DNA of 64,000 nt from Variovorax sp. J22P240. Lineage in GTDB: Bacteria > Pseudomonadota > Gammaproteobacteria > Burkholderiales > Burkholderiaceae_C. The DNA lies in assembly GCF_030316855.1 (NCBI RefSeq), contig NZ_JASZYR010000006.1:212705-276704 (forward strand), in the 5' to 3' direction. Positions within the stretch are counted from its first letter, which is position 1, and the number at the start of each line of letters is the position of its first letter. Under the pieces are notes generated by a model. It was not told where the DNA came from and searched no databases. It saw only the letters and a program-made list of their open reading frames with translations. A program made the translations under genes and the position numbers. Below, one piece after another: positions 8,642 to 18,018 of the stretch.

Positions 8642-9877
8642 ATGGACTTCACCCTTTCCGACAAGCAGGTGCACTGGCGCGACCGCGTCGTGGCCTTCAT
8701 GAACCAACACATCTACCCCGCCGTGCCGGTGTACGTGCAGCAGATGAAGGACTTCGGTGAGAACCGCTGGCAGGTCGTTCCCATCGTCGAGGAACTCAAG
8801 GCCAAGGCCAAGTCAGAGGGGCTGTGGAACCTGTTCCTGCCGCGCGACTCGGTGCCGGAAGGCAGCCCCTACCGCGGCGCGGGCCTGACCAATCTCGAAT
8901 ACGCCGTGTGCGCGGAAGAGATGGGCAAGGTCGGCTTTGCCTCCGAGGTCTTCAATTGCTCGGCGCCGGACACCGGCAACATGGAAGTGCTGATCCGCTA
9001 CGGCAGCGACGCGCACAAGGACCGCTGGCTGCAGCCGCTGCTGGCTGGCGAGATCCGCTCGGCCTTCCTGATGACCGAGCCCGACGTGGCTTCGTCGGAC
9101 GCGACCAACATCCAGACCGAGATCCGCCGCGACGGCGACAACTACGTCATCAACGGCCGCAAGTGGTGGTCGTCGGGCGTGGGTGATCCGCGCTGCCAGA
9201 TCGCCATCGTCATGGGCAAGACCGACCCCGAGGCGCCGCGCCATTCGCAGCAGTCGCAGATCCTCGTGCCGCTGGACACGCCCGGCATCGAAATCGTCCG
9301 CATGCTGCCGGTGTTCGGCTTCGACGATGCGCCGCACGGCCATGCCGAGGTGGTGTTTCGCGACGTGCGCGTGCCGGTGTCCAACCTGCTGCTGGGCGAA
9401 GGCCGCGGCTTCGAGATCGCGCAGGGGCGTCTCGGCCCGGGACGCATCCACCATTGCATGCGCACCATCGGCAGCGCCGAAGCCGCCCTGGAGAAGATGG
9501 TCAAGCGCCTGCAATCGCGTGTGGCCTTCGGCAAGCGCATCTCCGAACAATCCGTGTGGGAGCAGCGCGTGGCCGAAGCGCGCATCGACATCGAGATGAC
9601 GCGCCTGCTGTGCCTCAAGGCGGCCGACATGATGGACCGCGTGGGCAACAAGGTCGCGCAGCTCGAGATCGCGATGATCAAGGTCGCCGCACCGCGCATG
9701 GCGCTGAAGATCATCGACGACGCCATCCAGGCGCATGGCGCGGGCGGCGTGACGACGGACTTCGGCCTGGCCAAGCAGTACGCCAGCATGCGCACGATGC
9801 GGCTGGCCGACGGCCCCGACGAAGTGCACAACCGCGCGATCGCCCGCATGGAGTACGGCAGGCACCGCGTGGCCTGA
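8642..9877 (+). CDS. Acyl-CoA dehydrogenase (ACAD10/11-like)
   Basis: A 411-residue FAD enzyme that introduces a 2,3-double bond into an acyl-CoA. It has the family's [15 protein letters not shown] flavin/substrate segment (near residue 142), WWSSGVGDP, and the C-terminal [18 protein letters not shown] and [14 protein letters not shown] blocks typical of the ACAD10/11-like branch. It sits directly downstream of the SDR and converges with an enoyl-CoA hydratase and a branched-chain-type ABC transporter, which suggests beta-oxidation-like breakdown of an imported acid. The chain length of the substrate is unknown. Confidence 0.93.
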   Translation: MDFTLSDKQVHWRDRVVAFMNQHIYPAVPVYVQQMKDFGENRWQVVPIVEELKAKAKSEGLWNLFLPRDSVPEGSPYRGAGLTNLEYAVCAEEMGKVGFASEVFNCSAPDTGNMEVLIRYGSDAHKDRWLQPLLAGEIRSAFLMTEPDVASSDATNIQTEIRRDGDNYVINGRKWWSSGVGDPRCQIAIVMGKTDPEAPRHSQQSQILVPLDTPGIEIVRMLPVFGFDDAPHGHAEVVFRDVRVPVSNLLLGEGRGFEIAQGRLGPGRIHHCMRTIGSAEAALEKMVKRLQSRVAFGKRISEQSVWEQRVAEARIDIEMTRLLCLKAADMMDRVGNKVAQLEIAMIKVAAPRMALKIIDDAIQAHGAGGVTTDFGLAKQYASMRTMRLADGPDEVHNRAIARMEYGRHRVA

Positions 9878-9894
9878 CGATTCGCCGGCGTCCC

Positions 9895-10662
9895 CTACGT
9901 GCCGTGACGGCCGGCGCCGGCGACGAAGCGTGCCGCGCCGGCCTCGCCTCCCGCCAGCACCACGGGCACGCCCTGCGCGCCTTCACGACGAAGTGCCACG
10001 TCGAGCGGAAGATCCCACTGCTCGTACGCTGACCTTCGATCGGCCAACATGCATTGCTGCGGAAAGGCGGCGATCTGCCGGGCCAGTTCCTGCGCCGCGG
10101 CCAATGCGCCGCCCGGCGGGGTAAGCCGGTTGACCAGGCCCATCGCCAACGCTTCGGGTGCTGGCACGGCACGTCCCGTGAGAATGAGGTCGAGCGCACG
10201 CCCCATCCCGACGATGCGCGGCAAACGCACGGTGCCGCCGTCGATCAGCGGCACGCCCCAGCGGCGGCAGAACACGCCGAAGGTCGCGTCCTGGTCCGCG
10301 ACGCGAAGATCCGCCAGCAGCGCGAGTTCCAGCCCTCCGGCCACCGCATAGCCGTTGACCGCAGCGATCAGCGGCTTCGACAGCGCCATCCGCGTCGGCC
10401 CCATCGGCCCGTTCCCGCCGCCTTCGGGGTCGAGTTCGTTGCGCTCAGCCGGATTGCTGACCGCGCCGAGATCAGCGCCGCCGCAAAAGTGACCACCCCC
10501 GCCTGTCAGCACGGCGACGCGCAAAGTCTCATCGGCCTCGAAGCGCTCGAACGCGGCCAGCAGTTCTGCCGCGACAACACCGTTGACGGCGTTGCGCTTC
10601 TCCGGCCGGTTCAGCGTGATGGTGCAGACCGCCTGATCGACTTCGAATGAAACATGGGACAT
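9895..10662 (-). CDS. Enoyl-CoA hydratase/isomerase family (crotonase)
   Basis: A 255-residue crotonase-fold protein. The CoA-oxyanion motif GGGGHFCGGADL (near residue 55) and VNGYAVAGGLELALLADLRV (near residue 100, with the catalytic-position Glu) are clear, and the start opens with TLNRPEKRNAV. It probably hydrates the enoyl-CoA made by the neighbouring acyl-CoA dehydrogenase. It is the last gene of the minus-strand run livH-livM-livG-livF-livK-crotonase, and only 45 bases separate it from the binding-protein gene. It converges on the acyl-CoA dehydrogenase gene 17 bases away. Confidence 0.92.
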   Translation of the reverse strand: MSHVSFEVDQAVCTITLNRPEKRNAVNGVVAAELLAAFERFEADETLRVAVLTGGGGHFCGGADLGAVSNPAERNELDPEGGGNGPMGPTRMALSKPLIAAVNGYAVAGGLELALLADLRVADQDATFGVFCRRWGVPLIDGGTVRLPRIVGMGRALDLILTGRAVPAPEALAMGLVNRLTPPGGALAAAQELARQIAAFPQQCMLADRRSAYEQWDLPLDVALRREGAQGVPVVLAGGEAGAARFVAGAGRHGT

Positions 10663-10707
10663 GGCATGCCTCTCTTCCTTCGAGTGGACCGGGCGCGGCC
10701 CACCGGT

Positions 10708-11892
10708 TTACTTCATCAGATCGCTCAGGTTCACGGGCTTGATCTTGCCACCCTCGACCGTGGCGACCAGCGGATCGACGATCGTGCCGCCGACGGCGTC
10801 CACGCCGTTGAAGTTGCCGGCGTTCGTTTCCTTCGGCAGCTTGGTGAGCGCCTCGCCGATCTTGGAGCGGATGGCGGTGGCGTCCGTCGTCGTGCCGGCC
10901 AGCTTCATGGCGAGGGCCACCGCATGCGTCAGCGCGTAGTTGTACGAGGACTCGGTGGTCGGGTCCTTGTCGGCGCCGTAGGCCTTGCGATAGGCGGCGG
11001 CGAAGGTCTTGGGGCCCACGCGATCGTCGTACGACACCGGCAGCACGCCGATCGATCCTTCGAGCGGCGCGAGGCCGCCCGTGACCTTCGCCATCTCGTC
11101 GAGCTTGGCCTGGTCCATGATCAGGAAGCCGCCCTTGAAGCCCAGCTCGCGCGCCTGCTTGGCGACCAGCGCGGTCGGCTCCGACGGGCCGCCGACGAAG
11201 AGCACATCCGGCTTCTCGGCCAGCACGCGGCTCACGCCGCTGTAGAAGTCGGCCGAGCGGTTGTAGGACATCGGGTTGTTGGATGCGATGGTGCCGCCCG
11301 CCTTCTCCCAGGCCGGACCGAAGAGCTGGGACCAGTTCTTCGCGTATTCGTGGTCGCCCGGCAGCATGCCGACCTTCTTGCCGAACTTCTTCATCTCGTA
11401 CTGGGTGAAGGGCTCGATGTACGAGTTGAAGGTCGGCGGAATGCGAATGGTGAGCTTGTTGCCGGTTTCGGTGATCTTCGGCGTGCTGGAGTACGCCATC
11501 ACGATGAACTTTTCCTGCTCGTTGAACGCCTGCATCGCGTAGATGCCGCCCGAGTGCGGCACGAACACCGCCGGTGTCTGGTACTGCTGCACCAGGCGGC
11601 GCGCGTTGATCGCGGCATCGGCCGGCGAGTACTTGTCGTCCAGCGCCACCAGTTCGAGCTTGACCTTCTTGCCGCCGACCTCCAGGCCCGCGGCGTTGAT
11701 TTCCTTAATGGCCATTTCCATGCCGTTCACCACGTTCTTTCCATAGAGCGCGGCGCCGCCGCTCAGCGGACCGGTGAAGCCGATCTTGACCGTGTCCTGC
11801 GCGAGGGCGCTGCCGGCGCCGAACGCACCCGCGAGGGCCACGGCGATGGGCAGCAGGTTCAGGCGACGGCGGGAAATTGCAGATCTGTTCAT
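10708..11892 (-). CDS. Branched-chain-type ABC transporter substrate-binding protein
   Basis: A 394-residue periplasmic binding protein of the LivK/HAAT family. The signal peptide follows a basic start (MNRSAISRRRLNLLPIAVA) and ends ALAQ. The mature start KIGFTGPLSGGAALYGKNVVNGMEMA is the family hallmark (bind-and-hinge lobe 1), and YNRSADFYSGVSRVL is further in. It supplies substrate to the LivHMGF proteins encoded just upstream on the same strand. Given the CoA enzymes around it, the ligand is more likely an organic or aromatic acid than an amino acid (inference). Confidence 0.92.
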   Translation of the reverse strand: MNRSAISRRRLNLLPIAVALAGAFGAGSALAQDTVKIGFTGPLSGGAALYGKNVVNGMEMAIKEINAAGLEVGGKKVKLELVALDDKYSPADAAINARRLVQQYQTPAVFVPHSGGIYAMQAFNEQEKFIVMAYSSTPKITETGNKLTIRIPPTFNSYIEPFTQYEMKKFGKKVGMLPGDHEYAKNWSQLFGPAWEKAGGTIASNNPMSYNRSADFYSGVSRVLAEKPDVLFVGGPSEPTALVAKQARELGFKGGFLIMDQAKLDEMAKVTGGLAPLEGSIGVLPVSYDDRVGPKTFAAAYRKAYGADKDPTTESSYNYALTHAVALAMKLAGTTTDATAIRSKIGEALTKLPKETNAGNFNGVDAVGGTIVDPLVATVEGGKIKPVNLSDLMK

Positions 11893-11937
11893 GAGGGAAT
11901 GTCTCCGGTTGATGGAAAGAAGAAGAAGGGCGTCGGC

Positions 11938-12645
11938 TCAGGCGCCGATGTAGGCGGCGCGCACGGCCTCGTTGTGGAGCAGCGAATCGCGATCGCCTTC
12001 CAGCGTGATGTGGCCGCGCTCGATCACATAGGCGCGGTGGGCGATGGCCAAGGCCGAGTAAGCGTTCTGCTCGGCCAACAGTACGGTGGTGCCGGACTGG
12101 TTGATGCGCTGGATGACTTCGAACACCTGCTTGACGATCAGCGGCGCGAGGCCGAGCGACGGCTCGTCGAGCAGCAGCAGCTTGGGTCGCCCGAGCATCG
12201 CGCGGCCGATGGCCACCATCTGCTGCTGCCCGCCCGACAGCGAGCCGGCCGGATCGTTCTGCTTTTTCTCGAGGATCGGAAACAGCTCGAACACCTCGTC
12301 GAGCGAGCGCTGGATGCCCGCCTTGTCGCGCCGGTGCACGTAGGCACCGAGCGTGAGGTTCTTCTTGACCGACATCATCGGGAACAGCTTGCGTCCCTCG
12401 GGGCAATGCACCAGGCCCGCGCCGACGATCTGCGCGGGCCGCTGGCCCACGAGTTCGCGATCGCCGAAGCGGATGCTGCCGGCGCTCGGCTTCTGGATGC
12501 CGCTCGCGGCCATGAAGATCGAGGTCTTGCCCGCGCCATTGGCGCCCAGCAGCACGACCAACTCGCCGGGCGCGGCGTGCAGGTTGACGCCGCTCAGCGC
12601 GCGGAAGCTGCCGTAGTGCAGGTCGACGCCTTCAAACCGCAGCAT
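11938..12645 (-). CDS. ABC transporter ATP-binding protein, LivF type
   Basis: A 235-residue ATPase. Walker A is GANGAGKTS (near residue 34), the signature is LSGGQQQM, Walker B is LLLLDEPSLGLAP, and the family-specific LAEQNAYSALAIAHRAYV is present. LivF proteins pair with LivG to power LivHM. Its start overlaps the livG stop by 14 bases, so translation is coupled. Because of its full length and intact motifs it should be active. Confidence 0.93.
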   Translation of the reverse strand: MLRFEGVDLHYGSFRALSGVNLHAAPGELVVLLGANGAGKTSIFMAASGIQKPSAGSIRFGDRELVGQRPAQIVGAGLVHCPEGRKLFPMMSVKKNLTLGAYVHRRDKAGIQRSLDEVFELFPILEKKQNDPAGSLSGGQQQMVAIGRAMLGRPKLLLLDEPSLGLAPLIVKQVFEVIQRINQSGTTVLLAEQNAYSALAIAHRAYVIERGHITLEGDRDSLLHNEAVRAAYIGA

Positions 12646-13396
12646 GGTCGGCTCCCAGGTAGGCCTCGATCACGTGCGGATCGCGCCGGATCTCGGCGGG
12701 CGTGCCCTCGGCGATCTTGGCGCCGTTGTTCAGCACAACGATCTTGTCGGCCAGTCGCATGATCATGTCCATCTTGTGCTCGATCAGGCACACGGTCTTG
12801 CCGTGGTCCACCAGCTTGCGGATCAGGGCCGCGAGGCCCACCGTCTCCTCGGGGTTCACGCCGCCGGCCGGCTCGTCGAGCAGCAGCAGTTCCGGGTCGG
12901 TCGCGAGCGCCAGCGCGAAGGCCACGCGCTTGCGTTCCTCCTGCGTAATGTCGGCCGCGATGCGGTTGGCAACGTGCGACAGGCCCACGAAGTCGAGCGC
13001 TTCCTGTGCCTTGTCGCGGCACAGGCGCTCTTCCTCCTTCAGCCGCCGCGTGTTCGCGAGCACGTCCCACAGCCCCGACTTCGTGCGCAGCCGGCGGCCG
13101 ACGATCAGGTTGTCCAGCACGGTCGCGTTGTCGAACAGGTGCGTGGTCTGGAAGGTGCGCGCGATGCCCAGCTTGGCGACGTGATCGGGCCGCATGCCCG
13201 TGACGTCCCGGCCGTTGAAGGCGATGCGACCGGAGGTGGGCTTGTGCGTGCCCGCCACCAGGTTGAAGAAGGTGGTCTTGCCCGCGCCGTTCGGTCCGAT
13301 GATGGCGCTGACCTGCCCGCGCTCGAAGCGCGTCGATACCTGGTCCACCGCGGTGAGGCCGAAGAACTGCTTTGTCAGGTCGTTGATCTCAAGCAT
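12632..13396 (-). CDS. ABC transporter ATP-binding protein, LivG type
   Basis: A 254-residue ATPase with Walker A GPNGAGKTT, the LivG-type insert RTFQTTHLFDNATVLDNLIV, the signature-like ITQEERKRVAFALALA, Walker B LLLLDEPAGGVNPEE, and the H-loop LIEHKMDM. The signature is degenerate (ITQEERK instead of LSxGQ), which is common in LivG. The start MLEINDLTKQFFGL at 13396 is used because it overlaps the livM stop by eight bases; a longer open frame to 13471 would intrude into livM. Confidence 0.93.
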   Translation of the reverse strand: MLEINDLTKQFFGLTAVDQVSTRFERGQVSAIIGPNGAGKTTFFNLVAGTHKPTSGRIAFNGRDVTGMRPDHVAKLGIARTFQTTHLFDNATVLDNLIVGRRLRTKSGLWDVLANTRRLKEEERLCRDKAQEALDFVGLSHVANRIAADITQEERKRVAFALALATDPELLLLDEPAGGVNPEETVGLAALIRKLVDHGKTVCLIEHKMDMIMRLADKIVVLNNGAKIAEGTPAEIRRDPHVIEAYLGADHAAV

Positions 13397-14411
13397 TGCC
13401 TTGTGCCTCCCTCGCGCCTGCGTCGACGACGACTGGTTCCGCCGGCCGCGCTTTCGCCGCCTTGGCCGCATCCGCGCGCTGCGCGCGCCGCTTGAGCCAA
13501 GTGCCGACGATGCCGTCGGGCAGGAAGATGATCAGCGCAATCAGCACGGGGCCGAACACCACCATGCGGTAGTCCTGCAGGAACTGCAGGCTCTGCGTGA
13601 GCCAGGTGACCAAAAAGGTGCCGACCAGCGGCCCGAGCAGCGTGCCGATGCCGCCGACCAGCGTGAACATGACGAGGTCGAAGGTCACCACCTCGCTCGC
13701 GAGATCCGGCCCGAGAAAGCGGACCTGCCCCGCGTACAGCGCGCCAGCAAACCCGGCATAGACCACGGACAGTACGAAGGACAGCGTCTTGGTGCGCATC
13801 AGGTCGATGCCGAGCGCTTCAGCCAGGTCGTCGCTGTTGCGCACCGCCATGAAGCTGCGGCCGAGCAGCGAATGCACGATGCGCGACATGATCCAGATGC
13901 CCAGCGCGAGGAAGGCGAGCACCAGGTAGTACTGCGAGAGCGGCGTGCCGAACTGCACCGGCCCGATCCCCGTGGGCGCCGGGATGCCCATGATGCCCAC
14001 CGGCCCGTGCGTCAGGCTCTCCCACTTCTCGATGAGCAGAAACATGATGTAGCTCACGCACAGCGTGAAGATCGAGAAGTAGTGGCCCTTGAGCCGCAGT
14101 GACAGCAGGCCGATGAAGAAGCCGAGCACGCCGGTCACGACACCGGCCAGCACGAAGGCCAGCCAGAACGCGACGTGGTGATCGACCGTCAGGATGCCGA
14201 CCGTGTACGCACCGACGGCCATGAAGGCGCCATGCGCGAGATTGAACTGGCCCGTGTAGCCGGTGATCAGGTTCAGCCCCAGCGCGGCGATGGCCATGAT
14301 GAAGGCCTGCGTCGCCACCGAGATCAGGTAGTTGTTCTGCGCGAAGTAGGGGAACACGAGCGCCACGACGGCGAGCAGCGCCCAGCCCGTTCTGCCTTGA
14401 AGCCAGTTCAT
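13389..14411 (-). CDS. ABC transporter permease, LivM type
   Basis: A 340-residue inner-membrane permease with about ten hydrophobic segments. The family loop is LITGYTGQFNLAHGAFMAVGAYT (near residue 50) and the EAA-like segment is AVRNSDDLAEALGIDL. A long basic tail (KRRAQRADAAKAAKARP) follows the last helix. The start shares ATGA with the livH stop. It forms the translocation pore together with LivH. Confidence 0.92.
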   Translation of the reverse strand: MNWLQGRTGWALLAVVALVFPYFAQNNYLISVATQAFIMAIAALGLNLITGYTGQFNLAHGAFMAVGAYTVGILTVDHHVAFWLAFVLAGVVTGVLGFFIGLLSLRLKGHYFSIFTLCVSYIMFLLIEKWESLTHGPVGIMGIPAPTGIGPVQFGTPLSQYYLVLAFLALGIWIMSRIVHSLLGRSFMAVRNSDDLAEALGIDLMRTKTLSFVLSVVYAGFAGALYAGQVRFLGPDLASEVVTFDLVMFTLVGGIGTLLGPLVGTFLVTWLTQSLQFLQDYRMVVFGPVLIALIIFLPDGIVGTWLKRRAQRADAAKAAKARPAEPVVVDAGAREAQGNA

Positions 14412-15277
14412 CAGCGCGCCCCTTTCGCGGTGAAGAGGCCCTGCGGCCGAAAGGACAGGATGACGACCAGCAGCACGAAGGCGATGATGTCCTTGTAGTC
14501 CGTCGAGAAATAGAAGCCGCCGAAGCTCTCGGCCATGCCGATGATCAGCCCGCCGACGATCGCCCCCGGGAAGCTGCCCATGCCACCCAGAATGATGATC
14601 ACGAAGGCCTTGGTGATCACCAGGTTGCCCATGGCCGGGTAGACAAGATTGATCGGCGCATAGAGCACCGCCGCGATCGCGGCCAGCGCGCCCGAGATGG
14701 CGAACACCAGCAGCGTCACGCGCGTCGCGTCGATGCCGACCAGCGCGGCGCCGTCGCGGTTCTGCGCCATCGCGATGATCGTCGAGCCGAGCACCGTGTG
14801 GTTGAGGAACAGGTGCAGCAGCACCATCAGCCCGAAGGCGCCCGCGATGATCAACAGGCGCTGCAGCGGCGCGGTGAGACCGAAGATCTCGACCACCTGC
14901 CCGTAGGGCGTCGGCATGCGGTGGAAGTCCGCTCCGAAGAGGGCCTGCGCACCCGCCTCGAGGAACAGCAGGATGCCGATGGCCGCGATCATGTCGTGCA
15001 GTTCGGGTGCATTGCGCAGGGGATGGAACACCAGCCTCTGCGCCAGCATCGCGATCACCGCGACGATCGCCGCCGCCCCGGCCATGGAAAGCCAGTAGTT
15101 CACGCCCAGCTTGGCCATCAGGTAGTAGCCGGCGAACGCTCCGGTCATGTAGAACGCGCCGTGCGCGAAATTGGGCACGTGCAGGATGCCGTACACCAGT
15201 GTCAGGCCCAGTGCCACCAGGCTGTAGACGCCGCCGATGGTGAGGCCGTTCAGAAGTTGCTGAAAAAAGAGCTCCAC
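14411..15277 (-). CDS. ABC transporter permease, LivH type
   Basis: A 288-residue permease if started at the GTG at 15277, which has GAGGA about 5 bases upstream and gives the usual LivH beginning ELFFQQLLNGLTIGGVYSL. The open frame extends to 15352, but that leader is polar and atypical. The family motif VYGILHVPNFAHGAFYMTGA is present near residue 40. It is the first gene of the transporter operon (livH-livM-livG-livF-livK-crotonase) and is divergent from the DUF3297 gene. Confidence 0.9.
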   Translation of the reverse strand: MELFFQQLLNGLTIGGVYSLVALGLTLVYGILHVPNFAHGAFYMTGAFAGYYLMAKLGVNYWLSMAGAAAIVAVIAMLAQRLVFHPLRNAPELHDMIAAIGILLFLEAGAQALFGADFHRMPTPYGQVVEIFGLTAPLQRLLIIAGAFGLMVLLHLFLNHTVLGSTIIAMAQNRDGAALVGIDATRVTLLVFAISGALAAIAAVLYAPINLVYPAMGNLVITKAFVIIILGGMGSFPGAIVGGLIIGMAESFGGFYFSTDYKDIIAFVLLVVILSFRPQGLFTAKGAR

Positions 15278-15409
15278 GTGTTCCTCGGAATGACTCGGGG
15301 GGAACGACGCCGGTGCGGCATCGAGGCGAGGCGCTGATTGTGGAAGTGGCACCGGTCGTACGGCCTCAAGGTTTCACCTGAGAGTGCGTCACGTGTGAGA
15401 CACCTGTTT

Positions 15410-15423
15410 CTACCGGCTGGTAG
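15410..15423. promoter_or_regulatory. Inverted repeat in the livH/DUF3297 divergent region
   Basis: CTACC-GGCT-GGTAG is a perfect five-base inverted repeat with a four-base centre, placed between divergent genes. Its ACC..GGT form resembles operators of TetR-family regulators of acyl-CoA metabolism, and a double TetR protein is encoded 8 kb away at the other end of this island. Binding is inference only; arms this short can occur by chance. Confidence 0.3.
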
Positions 15424-15460
15424 GTAATTCAGAATAGAGGCCCCGAGGAATCTCTATTTC

Positions 15461-15709
15461 ATGACCGAAACTTCTCCAAAGCCACCCCTGCCCGACCACC
15501 TGTCGATCGACCCGCGCAGCCCGCATCACATCCCGGCCGTGTTCGACCACGACATCGGCATCCGCTTCAACGACAAGGAGCGCGGCGACGTCGAGGAATA
15601 CTGCGTCAGCGAAGGCTGGATCAAGGTGCCCGCCGGCCGTACGCTGGACCGCAAGGGCAAGCCCCTGCTGATCAAGCTGAAGGGCAAGGTGGAGGCGTTC
15701 TACAAGTAG
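15461..15709 (+). CDS. DUF3297 family protein
   Basis: An 82-residue cytoplasmic protein. The sequence DHLSIDPRSPHHIPAVFDH followed by GIRFNDKERGDVEEYCVSEG is characteristic of DUF3297, a small conserved proteobacterial family of unknown function. It has no signal or membrane segment. It stands alone between divergent livH and a convergent oxygenase-like gene whose stop it overlaps by ten bases. Confidence 0.88.
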   Translation: MTETSPKPPLPDHLSIDPRSPHHIPAVFDHDIGIRFNDKERGDVEEYCVSEGWIKVPAGRTLDRKGKPLLIKLKGKVEAFYK

Positions 15710-16410
15710 GCACCCGAATCCGGGCACACGCTGGCGCGCGCTCCGTTCAGCCGAACTTGCTCTTCATCCAGTTGCGACGAGGTTGCGGGGTCGATGTCGA
15801 GCGCGATCCCAAGTGCGCGTCCGACGTCGGCATGCTCGATGGGAAGCTCCCAGGTCAGGAAAATCTGGGTGCAATCCTCTTCAGGCGCGAAGTCAGCCAC
15901 ATCGAAGCCGCTGCTGCCGCGCCGGATGACGGCGTGCGGCTGCCCAGTGTCGAAAATCAGGGCCGTGCCCCTGACCAGGGGGATTCGCCGGCCTGCAGCG
16001 GGGAAATGAACGTCCAGCCCCCTGTCCTCGCTCACGAAGAGGTTGCAGAAGGCCGCGCCGCCATATTGGGCGCCGTCATGGTGGTACCTTGCACCTCGGC
16101 AGGCCATCAGGGCGACATCGCTGGAGGCCAGCACGTCGTGCAGACCGAGCGCGCGCGTCCAGTCGGACACCGCCTGCACGCAGTGCCTGTAGTCCGGCCA
16201 GCGCACACGCGCTCGCGCCAAGGGCAATGGCTCGACATCCCCGGGTTCGAGGCCCACGCGCAACGATATCTCCCGCTCCCAATCGGCCGTCAGCCTTGCA
16301 GGAGGCGCCGGCACGTCGAGCGTGCCCGACAGCACGACATCGCTCACGCTTCGGCTGCGGATGGCATCGCCGCTCCAGAAATAGGAGGCAAGTCGAGGGG
16401 GTTGGCTCAT
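15700..16410 (-). CDS. 2OG-Fe(II) oxygenase-like protein
   Basis: A 236-residue protein with an apparent iron-binding triad of the cupin/2-oxoglutarate dioxygenase fold: HHDGAQYGG (His-x-Asp, near residue 112) and a distal His in GQPHAVIRRG (near residue 157). FCNLFVSEDRGLDVHFP between them fits the jelly-roll core. An oxygenase acting on a small molecule is plausible but the substrate is unknown. It lies 21 bases downstream of a class II aldolase-like gene on the same strand. The assignment rests on motif spacing only. Confidence 0.6.
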   Translation of the reverse strand: MSQPPRLASYFWSGDAIRSRSVSDVVLSGTLDVPAPPARLTADWEREISLRVGLEPGDVEPLPLARARVRWPDYRHCVQAVSDWTRALGLHDVLASSDVALMACRGARYHHDGAQYGGAAFCNLFVSEDRGLDVHFPAAGRRIPLVRGTALIFDTGQPHAVIRRGSSGFDVADFAPEEDCTQIFLTWELPIEHADVGRALGIALDIDPATSSQLDEEQVRLNGARASVCPDSGAYL

Positions 16411-16431
16411 CGGGAGGACTACTGGCTTGCT

Positions 16432-17202
16432 TCAACCCACGAGATCCGGGTCGCTCGCAATGATGTCATCCCACAGTGTTTGAAACGAGAGCCAACCGAA
16501 TGTTGGTGAGCCCAGTACCGACGCGAGCCAGCGGGCATCTTCCGTCTGCCAGTGGGTCGGCTTTCCTGCCGCCTCGGCCAAGAGTTGCGATTCGCAGCAT
16601 CGATTCATCAGAACGAACCACCAGGCCGCCTCGTCGATGCTCTGCCCCGTCGTGAAGATGCCATGCCCGCCATGGATCGCGACGCGCTTGTCGCCGAATC
16701 CGGCAGCGAACCGGGCCGCAGCCTCCGCGTCGCGTACCACCCTCGGTTCCCGAATGAGCGCCTGGTTCTCGAAGAAGATGCAGGCATCCTGCGTGATGGG
16801 GTCGAGCAATCGCTCGAATGACGACCAGGTCGATGCATGCAAGGCATGCGCGTGGCAGACGGCGCCCACCTCCGGGCGCGCTCGATGGATGGCGGTGTGC
16901 AACAGGAGCCCGACGGGATTGACCATGCCGCTGCCGCGCACCACTTGTCCCTGATGGTTGACCTGAACCAGATCCGATACCTTGACGCGGTTCATCGCGA
17001 CGCCGACCGGATTGACCCAGAAGTGATCAGGCAACTCGGGGTCACGCATCGTGATGTGCCCCAGAAGTCCCTCGGAAAATCCGCGCCGGCCAAAGATGCG
17101 ACAGGCGGCGGCGAGGCGTTGCAGCAGGTAAGTCCGCTCGGCGGGTTTGTTGTCGAAACGCGGTGGAACCCGGGATGCGAAGCTCTGTACGCCGATCTGC
17201 AC
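16432..17202 (-). CDS. Class II aldolase/adducin family protein
   Basis: A 256-residue protein of the fuculose-aldolase/adducin fold. The hallmarks are GHITMRDPE, the zinc-binding VCHAHALHAS (near residue 117), and the third His in IHGGHGIFTTG (near residue 180), with FWVNP near residue 60. Members cleave or decarboxylate small keto/hydroxy acids, and a closely related group is annotated only generally. It is followed by the oxygenase-like gene, so the two may act on one substrate. It overlaps no other gene. Confidence 0.85.
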   Translation of the reverse strand: MQIGVQSFASRVPPRFDNKPAERTYLLQRLAAACRIFGRRGFSEGLLGHITMRDPELPDHFWVNPVGVAMNRVKVSDLVQVNHQGQVVRGSGMVNPVGLLLHTAIHRARPEVGAVCHAHALHASTWSSFERLLDPITQDACIFFENQALIREPRVVRDAEAAARFAAGFGDKRVAIHGGHGIFTTGQSIDEAAWWFVLMNRCCESQLLAEAAGKPTHWQTEDARWLASVLGSPTFGWLSFQTLWDDIIASDPDLVG

Positions 17203-17274
17203 GATGGGTCTCCTGGAGTTCAGCCCCCGCTGGTTGGAGGGTGGGCGACAGTAGCACGTCCGCTCAGTGGTCCG

Positions 17275-17928
17275 TCAGGCGTTGTCGCACTGTCCCGGAA
17301 AGAGAAACCCGAACAGTGCCCTGACCGCTGGCGTCATGCTCCGGGCCTGCGGTCGCAACAGCCCTTCCTCCGCCACTAGCACCTTCGCGTACACGGCTTC
17401 GTACACGCGCTTGACGACGCCCGGCGCCACGAGTTCCCGGTCGAATCCAGGCGTGATGCCGACCAGCCGCCATCCCATACGCTCGAAGGTCGCTTGCATG
17501 TGCGGGTAGTGCATCGTGGCGAGGCCGTACGCCATCCCCATGCCCATCGCGCGGCCCAGCGCCTCCTCGAGCAGGGGAACGCTCCTGCTCAGGTGCGCGC
17601 CCCGATGCTTTGGCGAAATGGCGCAGATGCGCCCGTACAAGACCTCGCCGTCCGGATCCCGCTCGCCCGAGAACACGCCTGCCAAGTGGTCGCCCTGCTT
17701 GATCAGGACAACCATGAAGTCTCGATCGAGCTCGTCCTCCAGACACACCCTGTGCAGGTAGAAGTCCTCGCGCAGGTGACAGCTTGCGTTGCCGACAGCG
17801 ATGCCCGGATACCACGCTCCAAGCGCCGAAATCAGCGCAGGGATCTGGCGCCGGTCAAGCAGCTCGTAGTGGTAGCCCGACGGCAATGGAGCGCGCAAGC
17901 CGAGCTCGGCGGCGGAGGGCCACTGCAT
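17275..17928 (-). CDS. GNAT-type N-acetyltransferase-like protein
   Basis: A 217-residue protein. The start at 17928 has AGGAGAA a few bases upstream and gives MQWPSAAELGLR; a longer frame to 17997 has no such site. The segment GRICAISPKHRGAHLSRSV resembles the GNAT acetyl-CoA loop, followed by LLEEALGRAMGMG, and FERMGWRLVGITPGF matches the C-terminal GNAT motif. The acceptor is unknown. It precedes the aldolase-like and oxygenase-like genes on the same strand and may form an operon with them. Confidence 0.65.
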   Translation of the reverse strand: MQWPSAAELGLRAPLPSGYHYELLDRRQIPALISALGAWYPGIAVGNASCHLREDFYLHRVCLEDELDRDFMVVLIKQGDHLAGVFSGERDPDGEVLYGRICAISPKHRGAHLSRSVPLLEEALGRAMGMGMAYGLATMHYPHMQATFERMGWRLVGITPGFDRELVAPGVVKRVYEAVYAKVLVAEEGLLRPQARSMTPAVRALFGFLFPGQCDNA

Positions 17929-18018
17929 AGTGTTCTCCTGAGGTTCGGCGCCCATTCTTTCTGTCGTGGCTCGCGGTGGATGTGCGCTTTGGCACACCCG
18001 CGCACCGAAAGGCGTCCG

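Noticed and set aside
10654..12762. A 702-codon open frame on the plus strand
   Set aside because: It is antisense to the Liv binding protein and LivF. The composition (Arg, His, Gly, Ala) and lack of motifs mark it as a shadow.
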